NCBI RefSeq assembly: GCF_016745505.1
Contig: NZ_JAERUC010000081.1
Span: 16,048 to 80,047 of the forward strand
Length of the DNA stretch: 64,000 bases
From: Streptomyces silvae
Lineage (GTDB): Bacteria; Actinomycetota; Actinomycetes; Streptomycetales; Streptomycetaceae
Direction: 5' to 3'
Numbering within the stretch: the stretch's first letter is position 1; each line of letters begins with the position of its first letter. The translations under genes and the position numbers were made by a program. Below are positions 1-6,564 of the stretch, in pieces. The notes under the pieces were generated by a model. The model worked only from the letters and a program-made list of their open reading frames with translations, made no database searches and was not told the DNA's origin.

Positions 1-43
1 GGCGCGGCCTGCTACGAAGCCGCCGCATCGGAAGGACCCGGTT

Positions 44-84
44 GGCTTTGTCCATGAGAACGGGTTCTGGCTCAGGTTGTGTGA
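44..84 (+). repeat. Left terminal inverted repeat of the ISL3-type element
   Basis: It begins GGCTTTGTCCATGAGAA and continues through GGGTTCTGGCTCAGGTT. The reverse complement of 1953-1993 matches it with five substitutions. It lies 93 bases before the transposase start, where transposase-binding sites and the element promoter are expected. Confidence 0.75.
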
Positions 85-176
85 TCCGTGCACTGTGAGT
101 GAAGGCTGAACTGTGTGGAGGGCATGGGAAGTTGCCTCAAAGCGAGCAGTGGCACGAGTGACCGGGCCGACAGTTC

Positions 177-1784
177 GTGGCTGTGGATGAGATCTTGTTC
201 CGGCTGGAAGAGCTGTTGTTCCCGTCGATCGCAGACGTCGCGGTGCTGTCGGTAGACGTGAACATCGCGATAGTGCGTGTTGATGTGCGGTGCACCGCAG
301 CCGGTGCCTCGTGTCCGGGTTGTGGGGCGTGGTCAGCCAAGGTGCACGGCTCCTACCTGCGGTTTCCCGCTGATGTTCCGAGTGCGGGACGAAGCGTCGT
401 TCTCCAACTTCAGGTCCGCCGGTTCGCCTGCTGGAACGTTGAGTGCGGACGTCGCACGTTCGTCGAGCAGATACCCGGCCTGACCCGGAGGAACGGTCAG
501 CGGACCGAGCGGCTCCGGTCGACTCTGGCCGCGATCGGTCTTGCCCTCGCGGGCCGGGCCGGCGCCCGCCTGGCCGACATCGTGGGTGCGGGGGTCAGCC
601 GCAGCACGGTCCTGCGGTTGGTCGACGCGCTTCCCGAGCCGGAGGTGCCCGCTCCGCGGGTGGTCGGCGTCGACGAGTACGCCACCCGCAAGGGCCGCCA
701 CTACGGCACGGTCCTCGTCGACGTGGAAACCCGCCGGCCGATCGACCTGCTGCCGGACCGGGAGTCGTCGAGCCTGGCCGCATGGCTGGCCCAGCGACCC
801 GGAATCGAGGTCGTGTGCCGGGATCGTGCGCCGTTCTTCGCCGAGGGCACCACGGCCGGTGCACCGCAGGCTGTGCAGGTCGCAGACCGGTGGCACCTCT
901 GGCACAACCTCAGCGAGGCCGCCGAGCGGAGCATCGCCCAGCACCGCCGATGTCTGCGTGTTCTGGCTCCCGAGACACCTGAAACGCCCGAGACGGAGCC
1001 AGAACCTGCGCAGGAGTTGTCCGGCTCGCCTTGGCCGACCGGCCACCGGTTCGCCGACCGGACCCGGACCGTTCACGCCTCGGTCCACGCCCTGGTGGAG
1101 GCGGGGCACAGTCGCCGCGCGATCCAGCGGCAGCTCCGCATGACAAGCCGAACCGTCAAACGGTACGCGGACGCCGCCAGGCCGGAAGACCTTTTCACCG
1201 GGCAGTGGCAGGCAAGGACCTCGGTTCTCGACGAGTACAAGCCCTACCTCGACGACCGCTGGAACGAGGGCTGCACCAACGCCTGGAAACTGTGGGAAGA
1301 GATCGTCCCGCTCGGCTACACGGGCAGCTACCAGCGGGTTCGCGCCTACCTTCGCCAGAAACGCACCTCGCTGCGGCCGGTGACGGCCCGTCCGCCTTCG
1401 CCCCGAAGCGTCGCCGGATGGGTCCTCCGCCGTCCGGAGAATCTCTCCGAGACCGAACAGCTCAACTTGAAGCACGTCCGGGCCAACTGCCCCGAAATTG
1501 ACGCACTCACCAGGCACGTTCGGTCCTTCGCGACCATGCTCACTGAGCGCCAGGGTGAGCGCCTGCCGGATTGGCTCACCGCCGTGAGACAGGACGACCT
1601 GCCCAGCCTCCACACGCTCGCCGCGGGCATCGACCGCGACCGCGAAGCCGTCATCGCCGGCCTCACCCTCCCCTGGAACTCGGGCGTCGTCGAAGGCCAT
1701 GTCAACAGGATCAAGATGCTCAAGCGCCAGATGTTCGGTCGCGCAGGATTTCAACTCCTACGGAAACGCGTCCTGTTGGCATGA
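177..1784 (+). CDS. ISL3 family transposase
   Basis: A 535-residue transposase of normal length for the ISL3 family. Residues about 38-95 form the N-terminal zinc-binding region (CPGC, then a second pair in CWNVEC). The DDE transposase domain follows: first Asp in VVGVDEYA, second in VCRDRAPFF, and the catalytic Glu near the C terminus in GVVEGHVNRIKMLKR. A GTG start is used. The C terminus is complete, with no frameshift or internal stop, so the enzyme could be active. It would excise and insert the element bounded by the repeats at 44-84 and 1953-1993. Confidence 0.93.
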   Translation: MAVDEILFRLEELLFPSIADVAVLSVDVNIAIVRVDVRCTAAGASCPGCGAWSAKVHGSYLRFPADVPSAGRSVVLQLQVRRFACWNVECGRRTFVEQIPGLTRRNGQRTERLRSTLAAIGLALAGRAGARLADIVGAGVSRSTVLRLVDALPEPEVPAPRVVGVDEYATRKGRHYGTVLVDVETRRPIDLLPDRESSSLAAWLAQRPGIEVVCRDRAPFFAEGTTAGAPQAVQVADRWHLWHNLSEAAERSIAQHRRCLRVLAPETPETPETEPEPAQELSGSPWPTGHRFADRTRTVHASVHALVEAGHSRRAIQRQLRMTSRTVKRYADAARPEDLFTGQWQARTSVLDEYKPYLDDRWNEGCTNAWKLWEEIVPLGYTGSYQRVRAYLRQKRTSLRPVTARPPSPRSVAGWVLRRPENLSETEQLNLKHVRANCPEIDALTRHVRSFATMLTERQGERLPDWLTAVRQDDLPSLHTLAAGIDRDREAVIAGLTLPWNSGVVEGHVNRIKMLKRQMFGRAGFQLLRKRVLLA

Positions 1785-1796
1785 GCCAGGGTGGGA

Positions 1797-1871
1797 TGGG
1801 GCTGGCCGGATTCGAACCGGCGTCCTCCCACATGCGGTGAAGGCGCGACAGCCACTGCGCTACGAGCCCCA
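1797..1871 (-). tRNA. tRNA-like sequence, degenerate anticodon arm (possible CAU)
   Basis: Read on the minus strand, this 75-nt sequence has a perfect T arm (GCCGG TTCGAAT CCGGC), a D arm with GCGC/GCGC stem and the GG pair in its loop, and a 7-bp acceptor stem that extends to 11 bp (GGGATGGGGCT/AGCCCCATCCC, 1793-1803 and 1865-1875). The anticodon arm is poor: the stem has a mismatch, position 33 is not U, and the variable loop is only three bases. CAU is the best anticodon guess. No CCA is encoded. It may be a decayed tRNA, a tRNA mimic carried by the element, or a transcription stop. Confidence 0.5.
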
Positions 1872-1952
1872 TCCCGCCCACGATCATACGAGCCCCCCAC
1901 ACCCAGCGCTCTGAAATTTATCCAATAGGACTGATCACTCAGCGCGACGACC

Positions 1953-1993
1953 TCACAGAACCTGTGCCAGAACCCATTCTCATGAACGAAGCC
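1953..1993 (-). repeat. Right terminal inverted repeat of the ISL3-type element
   Basis: Reading inward on the minus strand it starts GGCTTCGTTCATGAGAA and then GGGTTCTGGCACAGGTT, mirroring the left repeat with five mismatches in 41 positions. It marks the right edge of the element. Confidence 0.75.
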
Positions 1994-2203
1994 GCCCCCG
2001 AGGCGGGTCTCTCGCACGACTACTACCTCACCCCGCGCACCCGGCACCCCAATACCAAGAACACGTTCCTGTTCACCAAGATCGTCTCGCGAATCCTCAT
2101 CTTCCACATGGTCGAGGACCTGCTCACCCAGCCCGTCCTCGTCGTGGCCGGCGGCGAAGCCGGATCACTGTCGATGTCCACCGAACTCCACGGCCGCGCC
2201 CGC
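1994..2203 (+). pseudogene. Alpha/beta hydrolase fragment, truncated at both ends
   Basis: The frame from the IS edge encodes a stretch typical of the C-terminal half of an actinobacterial alpha/beta hydrolase: HDYYLTPRTRHPN, then VEDLLTQPVLVVAGGEAGSL and STELHGRA. The nucleophile-containing first half is missing, and similarity stops after about residue 70, before the catalytic His region. The IS right repeat directly abuts the fragment, so insertion and later deletion probably destroyed the gene. The assignment rests on remembered family motifs. Confidence 0.55.
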
Positions 2204-2398
2204 ACCACCAAGAAATTTGGCCGCCTCAAACATCACCCCTCAGCCATGTGTGAAGATTTTGTGGCCAGTTTGTTTCTTTCTGTCGGAGTGCAGTGTCCAT
2301 AAGATCAGCGAGCTGGCTCCGACCAATGGAATCTGCTCGGGTGAGTACCCCTTCCGTAATCACACGGCGGGAAAATCGATCGAGGAGATAGAATTCCT

Positions 2399-2815
2399 GT
2401 GCGCTTCAAAGCTCTGACGGTTGCTGCCGCCGCTGCGGGAGCCCTCGCGTTCACCGCCTCCCCTGCCAGCGCTGCGGCGAACTGGCAGGAAGTGAACACG
2501 AACAGCAACTGGAATTGCCTTCCTTGCAAAACACACAGAATCTCCGCGAACATCAAGTTCAAGCCGTGTGTCGTCACCAATGCCAACAATGACACGCAAG
2601 TTGTTCTCGTCATCCAGCACACTGGGACCGCCGCTGCGATCGTCGCCGGCGAGGTTGTGTCGAACTTCGGCAGCAACACGCTGTGCAACAGCTCGACCTT
2701 AAACCCGGGATTCACTCGCGGCTGCTTCGCACCGACAGTCAACATACCCTCGTCGGGCGGCGGGTCCGTGAACGTGCGACTGAGTGTCAACGGTACGAGC
2801 AACTGGTACGCCTGA
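2399..2815 (+). CDS. Small secreted protein, function unknown
   Basis: A 138-residue protein with a clear Sec signal peptide: MRFK, a hydrophobic Ala-rich stretch, and an ASAA cleavage region near residue 27. The mature part has five cysteines (NCLPC, KPCV, TLCN, RGCF) and many Asn, Ser, Thr and Val residues, which suggests a small extracellular beta-rich domain. The GTG start is supported by GAGGAG at 2382-2387. A strong hairpin terminator follows at 2914, so it is probably transcribed alone. Its family is not recognised. Confidence 0.8.
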   Translation: MRFKALTVAAAAAGALAFTASPASAAANWQEVNTNSNWNCLPCKTHRISANIKFKPCVVTNANNDTQVVLVIQHTGTAAAIVAGEVVSNFGSNTLCNSSTLNPGFTRGCFAPTVNIPSSGGGSVNVRLSVNGTSNWYA

Positions 2816-2913
2816 TTCATCGTCGCGCAGGTTAATTTTCGGCGTTTCGGATACGGGCCCGCGCGGTAGAAAGGCACATTGCTCCGTCAACCGGTGTGGA
2901 AACAGCGCGCCAA

Positions 2914-2949
2914 CGCTCGGCTGTGAGAGTTTCACAGCCGAGCGCTTTT
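2914..2949 (+). terminator. Intrinsic terminator of the small secreted protein gene
   Basis: A perfect 13-bp stem, CGCTCGGCTGTGA (2914-2926) with TCACAGCCGAGCG (2932-2944), a 5-nt loop and then CTTTTC. This is a classic Rho-independent terminator, with a U-run unusual in DNA this GC-rich. Confidence 0.9.
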
Positions 2950-3473
2950 CGCCTTCTGGCCACTAGAGGTATTTTCTATTGGAATGAGCGACGAGGCGCC
3001 GGTGCGCCACCACTCACACGTACACCATCAAGACGTAACTCCCGAGCCGCCAAAGACACACGCGGGTCTTTCCACCGGGCTCACGGCTGTCAGCTCTCGC
3101 TGCGGGATTCGAGCATGCGATTCAGGAGATGGCCGTCGGCTCGCTGGACGTCCGGGTTTACGGTAGCCGGAATCGTTGAGAGCGAGCGGCCAGTGGAATG
3201 TGCCGGGCGGAGACGCCGGACAGGACCCGCCGGGCGGTGCTACTCCCGCTGAGGAACAGGGCCCCACGGGACATCCTGTTCACCCTGAAGTGCGTGAGTG
3301 ACGACGTGGAAAGTGCGCATCAGCGGGCTTCCAGTACGTCCTGCGGGACGTACTGGCAGGTACAGCGACACCTCCCCCACCGGCCTTCGCCGCCTTCTGA
3401 AGCAGCCCCCACGCGGACCCCACGGGGAGCGCCTGAACCACTCCCGGGACCCCCACCCCTCGCAACGGGTCGA
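2950..3473. other. Long intergenic stretch without a supportable gene
   Basis: About 520 bases between the terminator at 2914 and the 3' end of the MerR gene. Open frames here have no recognisable product, no good ribosome site and irregular codon use. The one clear structure is the palindrome at 3331-3356, listed separately. Confidence 0.6.
3331..3356. repeat. Perfect 11-bp inverted repeat
   Basis: CCAGTACGTCC and GGACGTACTGG are separated by TGCG. It lies 118 bases beyond the MerR stop on the minus strand and has no U-run on either side. It could be a U-less terminator for the MerR transcript or a binding site for a dimeric regulator. Confidence 0.6.
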
Positions 3474-3830
3474 TCAGTCCTGCACCACGTTCGCCGCGGT
3501 CACATTTTCGATCACATGGCCGAGTTTCTTCTTCGCCCGGTTCAGGTCCTGGATACGCGCGGCGATCCGGTCGCGTTCGATGATCAGCTGCTCCAGCATG
3601 GCAGGGGTCGCGACGCCCGTGCTCACGCACGGCAGGAGCTCGACCACAGTACGGCTGGACAGGCCCGCCGCGAAGAGATCCTGGATGAGCTGGACCCGCT
3701 CCAGGGCTTCGTCAGGATAGTCACGCTGCCCACCGGGCGTCCGCGCCGATTCCAGAAGCCGCTGCTCCTCGTAGTAACGCAAGGCCCGCACGCTGACCCC
3801 CGACCGCCTGGCAAGCTGTCCGATGCGCAT
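3474..3830 (-). CDS. MerR family transcriptional regulator
   Basis: The start at MRIGQL gives 118 residues; four upstream codons are also open. The winged HTH is MRIGQLARRSGVSVRALRYY, followed by an EEQRLL wing and a coiled dimerisation helix (about residues 78-110). There is no long effector domain and no obvious metal-binding Cys cluster; only VELLPCVS carries a Cys. It diverges from the oxidoreductase at 4220. A near-identical 14-bp motif occurs before both genes, so it probably controls both. Confidence 0.88.
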   Translation of the reverse strand: MRIGQLARRSGVSVRALRYYEEQRLLESARTPGGQRDYPDEALERVQLIQDLFAAGLSSRTVVELLPCVSTGVATPAMLEQLIIERDRIAARIQDLNRAKKKLGHVIENVTAANVVQD

Positions 3831-3860
3831 GACGCAGGCCACTCCCTTCCCGCTCGTACG

Positions 3861-3874
3861 TCACGTTGACGTCA
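3861..3874 (-). promoter_or_regulatory. Candidate MerR operator copy A (TCACGTTGACGTCA)
   Basis: This 14-mer lies 31 bases upstream of the MerR start. It matches copies at 4139-4152 (TCACGTCAACGTCA) and 12103-12116 (TCACGTCGACGTCA), consensus TCACGTYRACGTCA, which is nearly palindromic. Autoregulation by the adjacent MerR protein is inferred. Confidence 0.55.
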
Positions 3875-4131
3875 GCTTCAGGTTAGCCATATCGGCCCAG
3901 GGGCGAGCCTCGGGGCTGATCCACCGCTTGGTCGCGGGTCCGAGGGCGTTCACGGGATTCACGTACGCACCTCAGTCCTCGTGTCGTGTCGGACCGCCGA
4001 GGCCGCCCGAGGCGGGGCTCATGGTTTTCGGCCGTCACGGGTGGCGTGATCCCTCGCAGTGGCACAGGCCCCCGCGCTCACCGCCGCCTGCTCGGGAACC
4101 TCCCCCATCCGCGCCGGGCCGCAGCAGCGAC

Positions 4132-4163
4132 TTGCACCTCACGTCAACGTCAGGTTCTAGAGT
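4132..4163 (+). promoter_or_regulatory. MerR-type promoter with operator copy B
   Basis: A -35-like TTGCAC (4132-4137) and a -10-like TAGAGT (4158-4163) are 20 bp apart. That over-long spacer is typical of MerR-activated promoters. The spacer contains TCACGTCAACGTCA, almost the same as the motif before the MerR gene. The oxidoreductase starts 56 bases downstream. Confidence 0.6.
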
Positions 4164-4219
4164 GACGAGCGTCGGACGAACACGCCGTTCCGGCCCGTCT
4201 CGAAGTAAGGCAGACCACT

Positions 4220-5125
4220 ATGCGCGCAGCCCGGTTCCACGAATACGGCAAAGCGGAGACCCTGGTGATCGAACAAGCGCCCGACCCCCACCCGGGACCC
4301 GGTGAGATCCGTATCCGCGTCGCGGCGGCCGGCGTCAACCCCATCGACTGGAAGCTACGCGCCGGTGCCCTGCACCAGCTCATTCCTCTGGAGCTTCCCG
4401 CCATCCCCGGGCGCGACGGCGCCGGCGTGGTCGACGAGATCGGCGACGGGGTGCACGGGGTGAGCATCGGCGACCGCGTCTTCGGACTGGGCGGGGTCAC
4501 CGGGGCGACCGCGGAACTGCTCATCCTCTCCGCCTGGGCGCACACCCCCGCCACATGGAGCGACGAGCAGGCAGCCGGCGCCGGACTCGCGTCCGTGACC
4601 GCGATGGGTGGACTGAACGCGCTCGGGTCCCTCGCGGGGCGCACCCTTCTCGTCGAGGGCGCGGCCGGAGGCGTGGGCAGCGCGGCGGTCGAGATCGCGG
4701 TAGCACAAGGTGCCACCGTGATCGGGACAGCCAGCGAACGCAACCACGGGTTCCTCACCGCACTCGGCGCCGTTCCCACCACCTACGGCCCCGGCCTCGC
4801 GCAGCGCCTCGCCACCCTCGCACCGCGCGGCGTCGACATCGTGCTCGACACCGCCGCCTCCGGATCCCTGGACGACCTCGTCTCGATCACAGGTGACCCG
4901 AAGCGCGTGGCGACGGTCGCCGACCATGCGGGCGGACAGCGCCTGGGCACGCATGTGGTCAATGCGGAGAACGATTCCGCTCTTCTGTCCGCAGCGGCGG
5001 AACTCGGCGCGCAAGGCCGCTACACACCCCGAATCGAACAGACCTACCCCCTGGAGCGGATCTCCGACGCCCACGCGCACGCCGAGCGCGGACGCACCCG
5101 AGGAAAGATCGTGGTCTGCGTCTGA
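4220..5125 (+). CDS. NADP-dependent MDR family oxidoreductase (quinone reductase type)
   Basis: A 301-residue zinc-free medium-chain reductase. The N-terminal GroES-like domain has the GVNPIDWKLR motif and PGRDGAGVV. The nucleotide-binding motif is EGAAGGVGSAAVEIA (about residues 149-163). The C terminus has the usual YPLERISDAHAHAERGRTRGK signature. The catalytic zinc ligands of alcohol dehydrogenases are absent. AAGG precedes the ATG by about 8 bases. It probably reduces quinones or enals with NADPH under control of the divergent MerR protein. The exact substrate is unknown. Confidence 0.9.
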   Translation: MRAARFHEYGKAETLVIEQAPDPHPGPGEIRIRVAAAGVNPIDWKLRAGALHQLIPLELPAIPGRDGAGVVDEIGDGVHGVSIGDRVFGLGGVTGATAELLILSAWAHTPATWSDEQAAGAGLASVTAMGGLNALGSLAGRTLLVEGAAGGVGSAAVEIAVAQGATVIGTASERNHGFLTALGAVPTTYGPGLAQRLATLAPRGVDIVLDTAASGSLDDLVSITGDPKRVATVADHAGGQRLGTHVVNAENDSALLSAAAELGAQGRYTPRIEQTYPLERISDAHAHAERGRTRGKIVVCV

Positions 5126-5179
5126 ACAAGCCCGCGCCCCAGGCCCTCACTTCTGCCGCGGGCCGTGGGACTTCTCGGC

Positions 5180-5210
5180 TGCGGGCGGGGAACCTCTTTC
5201 CCCGCCCGCA
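5180..5210 (+). terminator. Hairpin terminator after the oxidoreductase
   Basis: TGCGGGCGGGGAA pairs perfectly with TTCCCCGCCCGCA across a 5-nt loop, 55 bases past the stop codon. No clear U-run follows, as is common in Streptomyces. Confidence 0.75.
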
Positions 5211-5368
5211 CGGCCGGCTGCTGCTCTCGGCTGTCCATACGGATCCGGCCATATCCCAGCGCGGATGCAGAACTTCCGTGGAACCGAGGTCAGCGCAGCC
5301 GACGCACCACTAGATTTTTCTGATCGGCCCGGCGGTGCAGCACGTGCCGGTCGCTCAGAGGAGGTCGG

Positions 5369-5866
5369 ATGCTTTCGGGGGCCGAGGGCGCGCTGTACGG
5401 TGCCGGCGGCGGGCTGGTGGTCGAGGCCGTCGTGACCTTCGGGCGGCTGCACGCGTGGCAGCAGGCGCGGCACGCGTCGCGGGTGGCCGGCGATGCGCTT
5501 CCGAAGCTCGGCGCGTACATCGATCCGCCTGCTGATTCACTCGCGGCGCTGTTCCGGGTGGTGCTGGGCTGCGCCGCAGGCTGGTTGCTCCACGGTGAGT
5601 TGGGCGGGATGCTCGCGGCGGTTGCTGTGGGGGCTTCCGCGCCTGCGGTGCTGGCGCAGATGGGCAGTGCCACGACGGTCGCCGAGGCGCTGCAGTGGGG
5701 TCCCACGCCCGGTACGGCTGCGGAAGCCGCGGGGCCAGTGGTGCCCAACCCGGCGGCCCCGCCCTCTGGTTCGGCTGCCCCGGGTGCACCGGGGGCAGCC
5801 GCAGCTCCAGCCGCTCCTTCCGGCCAGGCGTCCCCCTCTCCTGCATCCGGGGAGGCCATCCCGTGA
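5369..5866 (+). CDS. Small membrane protein with Pro/Ala tail, first gene of the peptidase/propeller block
   Basis: 165 residues. GAGGAGG lies just before the ATG. A Gly/Ala-rich hydrophobic start (about 8-22), then hydrophobic segments near residues 60-76 and 79-97, suggest a small integral membrane protein. The last 55 residues are a Pro/Ala/Ser-rich, probably extended tail. The stop overlaps the GTG start of the next gene (GTGA, 5863-5866), so the two are translationally coupled. The family is not recognised. Its constant linkage to the next genes suggests it anchors or regulates the large Lon-like/propeller protein. Confidence 0.75.
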   Translation: MLSGAEGALYGAGGGLVVEAVVTFGRLHAWQQARHASRVAGDALPKLGAYIDPPADSLAALFRVVLGCAAGWLLHGELGGMLAAVAVGASAPAVLAQMGSATTVAEALQWGPTPGTAAEAAGPVVPNPAAPPSGSAAPGAPGAAAAPAAPSGQASPSPASGEAIP

Positions 5867-6564
5867 CGCGCGGATCGGTCGTACGGCGCTCCTGGTCGTC
5901 CTTCTCCTCGGGCCGTCGTGCTGCTCCCCCGGCCGCGAGGGAGCGTGGCCGCGCCGGATACGCGCTGTGGCAGCGGGCCTGGGCGTCGTTCGCCGGAATC
6001 GATCTGCCCCCACGCCTCGGACATGCGCCTGGCACGGCTACCGGCTCCACGCCCGAGCCGCGCCCACAGGTGCTCCCTGCCTCCGGGGGCTGGTTCGTCC
6101 TGCCCTCGCTTCCTTCGGCCGGCGCGCTGACCGCTTCCGGAAGCGACACGGCGGTCCTGGAGGTGTCCTCCCCCGACCGCCGAGCAGTGTTCGTCCTGCG
6201 CCGCGTGGACGAGCGAACCGCAGAGTACGGTCTTGAGCTCGTCCTGCGAGATGTCGCCGACCAGCCGGAGCTGGCCACGGTCAGGTATACCCGGCCGGAT
6301 GGTGAACAGCGCACTCTTCTCATCCCGGTGGCCCCTTCCCCGGTGGGCCCCACAGCCTCCTTCGTCCGCCTCGAAGGCTTCGCAGCCGGTTCGGCCTGGC
6401 AGGCCGCCGGCCCGGCAGCGGTTCCCGAGAACCCCGACTGGCCCTCGGCAACGCTGGCCGACTCCGTCCGTGCCGCGTACAACGAGGCGACCCGTGAGGC
6501 TTGGCGTCAGGTCGGCGAACGTACCGGCCGGGCGATACGCGAGACCATCGACGGGGCGCTGTGA
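5863..6564 (+). CDS. Unknown soluble protein of the peptidase/propeller block
   Basis: 233 residues from the GTG that overlaps the preceding stop. An Arg-rich N terminus (about 1-35) is followed by a beta-rich domain of about 130 residues (PASGGWFVLPS, AVLEVSSPDRRAVFVLRRVD, LATVRYTRPDGEQ). A helical C-terminal part contains NEATREAWRQVGERTGRAIR. No signal peptide, membrane helix or catalytic motif is seen. Its stop overlaps the GTG of the Lon-like gene (GTGA, 6561-6564), so equal dosage with that protein is likely. It could be an adaptor or substrate. Confidence 0.72.
   Translation: MTRGSVVRRSWSSFSSGRRAAPPAARERGRAGYALWQRAWASFAGIDLPPRLGHAPGTATGSTPEPRPQVLPASGGWFVLPSLPSAGALTASGSDTAVLEVSSPDRRAVFVLRRVDERTAEYGLELVLRDVADQPELATVRYTRPDGEQRTLLIPVAPSPVGPTASFVRLEGFAAGSAWQAAGPAAVPENPDWPSATLADSVRAAYNEATREAWRQVGERTGRAIRETIDGAL

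Larger units (their letters stand above)
44..1993 (+). mobile_element. ISL3-type insertion sequence with tRNA-like passenger
   Basis: The element is bounded by imperfect inverted repeats at 44-84 and 1953-1993 (36 of 41 positions match) and holds one full-length ISL3-type transposase plus a tRNA-like sequence on the other strand. ISL3 elements normally make 8-bp target duplications. The 8 bases outside the left repeat (acccggtt) and the right repeat (gcccccga) differ, so no duplication is visible. Either a rearrangement followed insertion or the true ends differ by a few bases. The right end abuts an alpha/beta-hydrolase remnant. Confidence 0.8.

Noticed and set aside
333..1754. 473-codon open frame antisense to the transposase
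   Set aside because: It is a GC-skewed shadow: no family motifs, no ribosome site, and the opposite strand encodes a full ISL3 transposase.
1797..1871. Functional selenocysteine tRNA
   Set aside because: A longer acceptor stem suggested it, but there is no long variable arm and the UCA anticodon cannot be placed in a proper loop.
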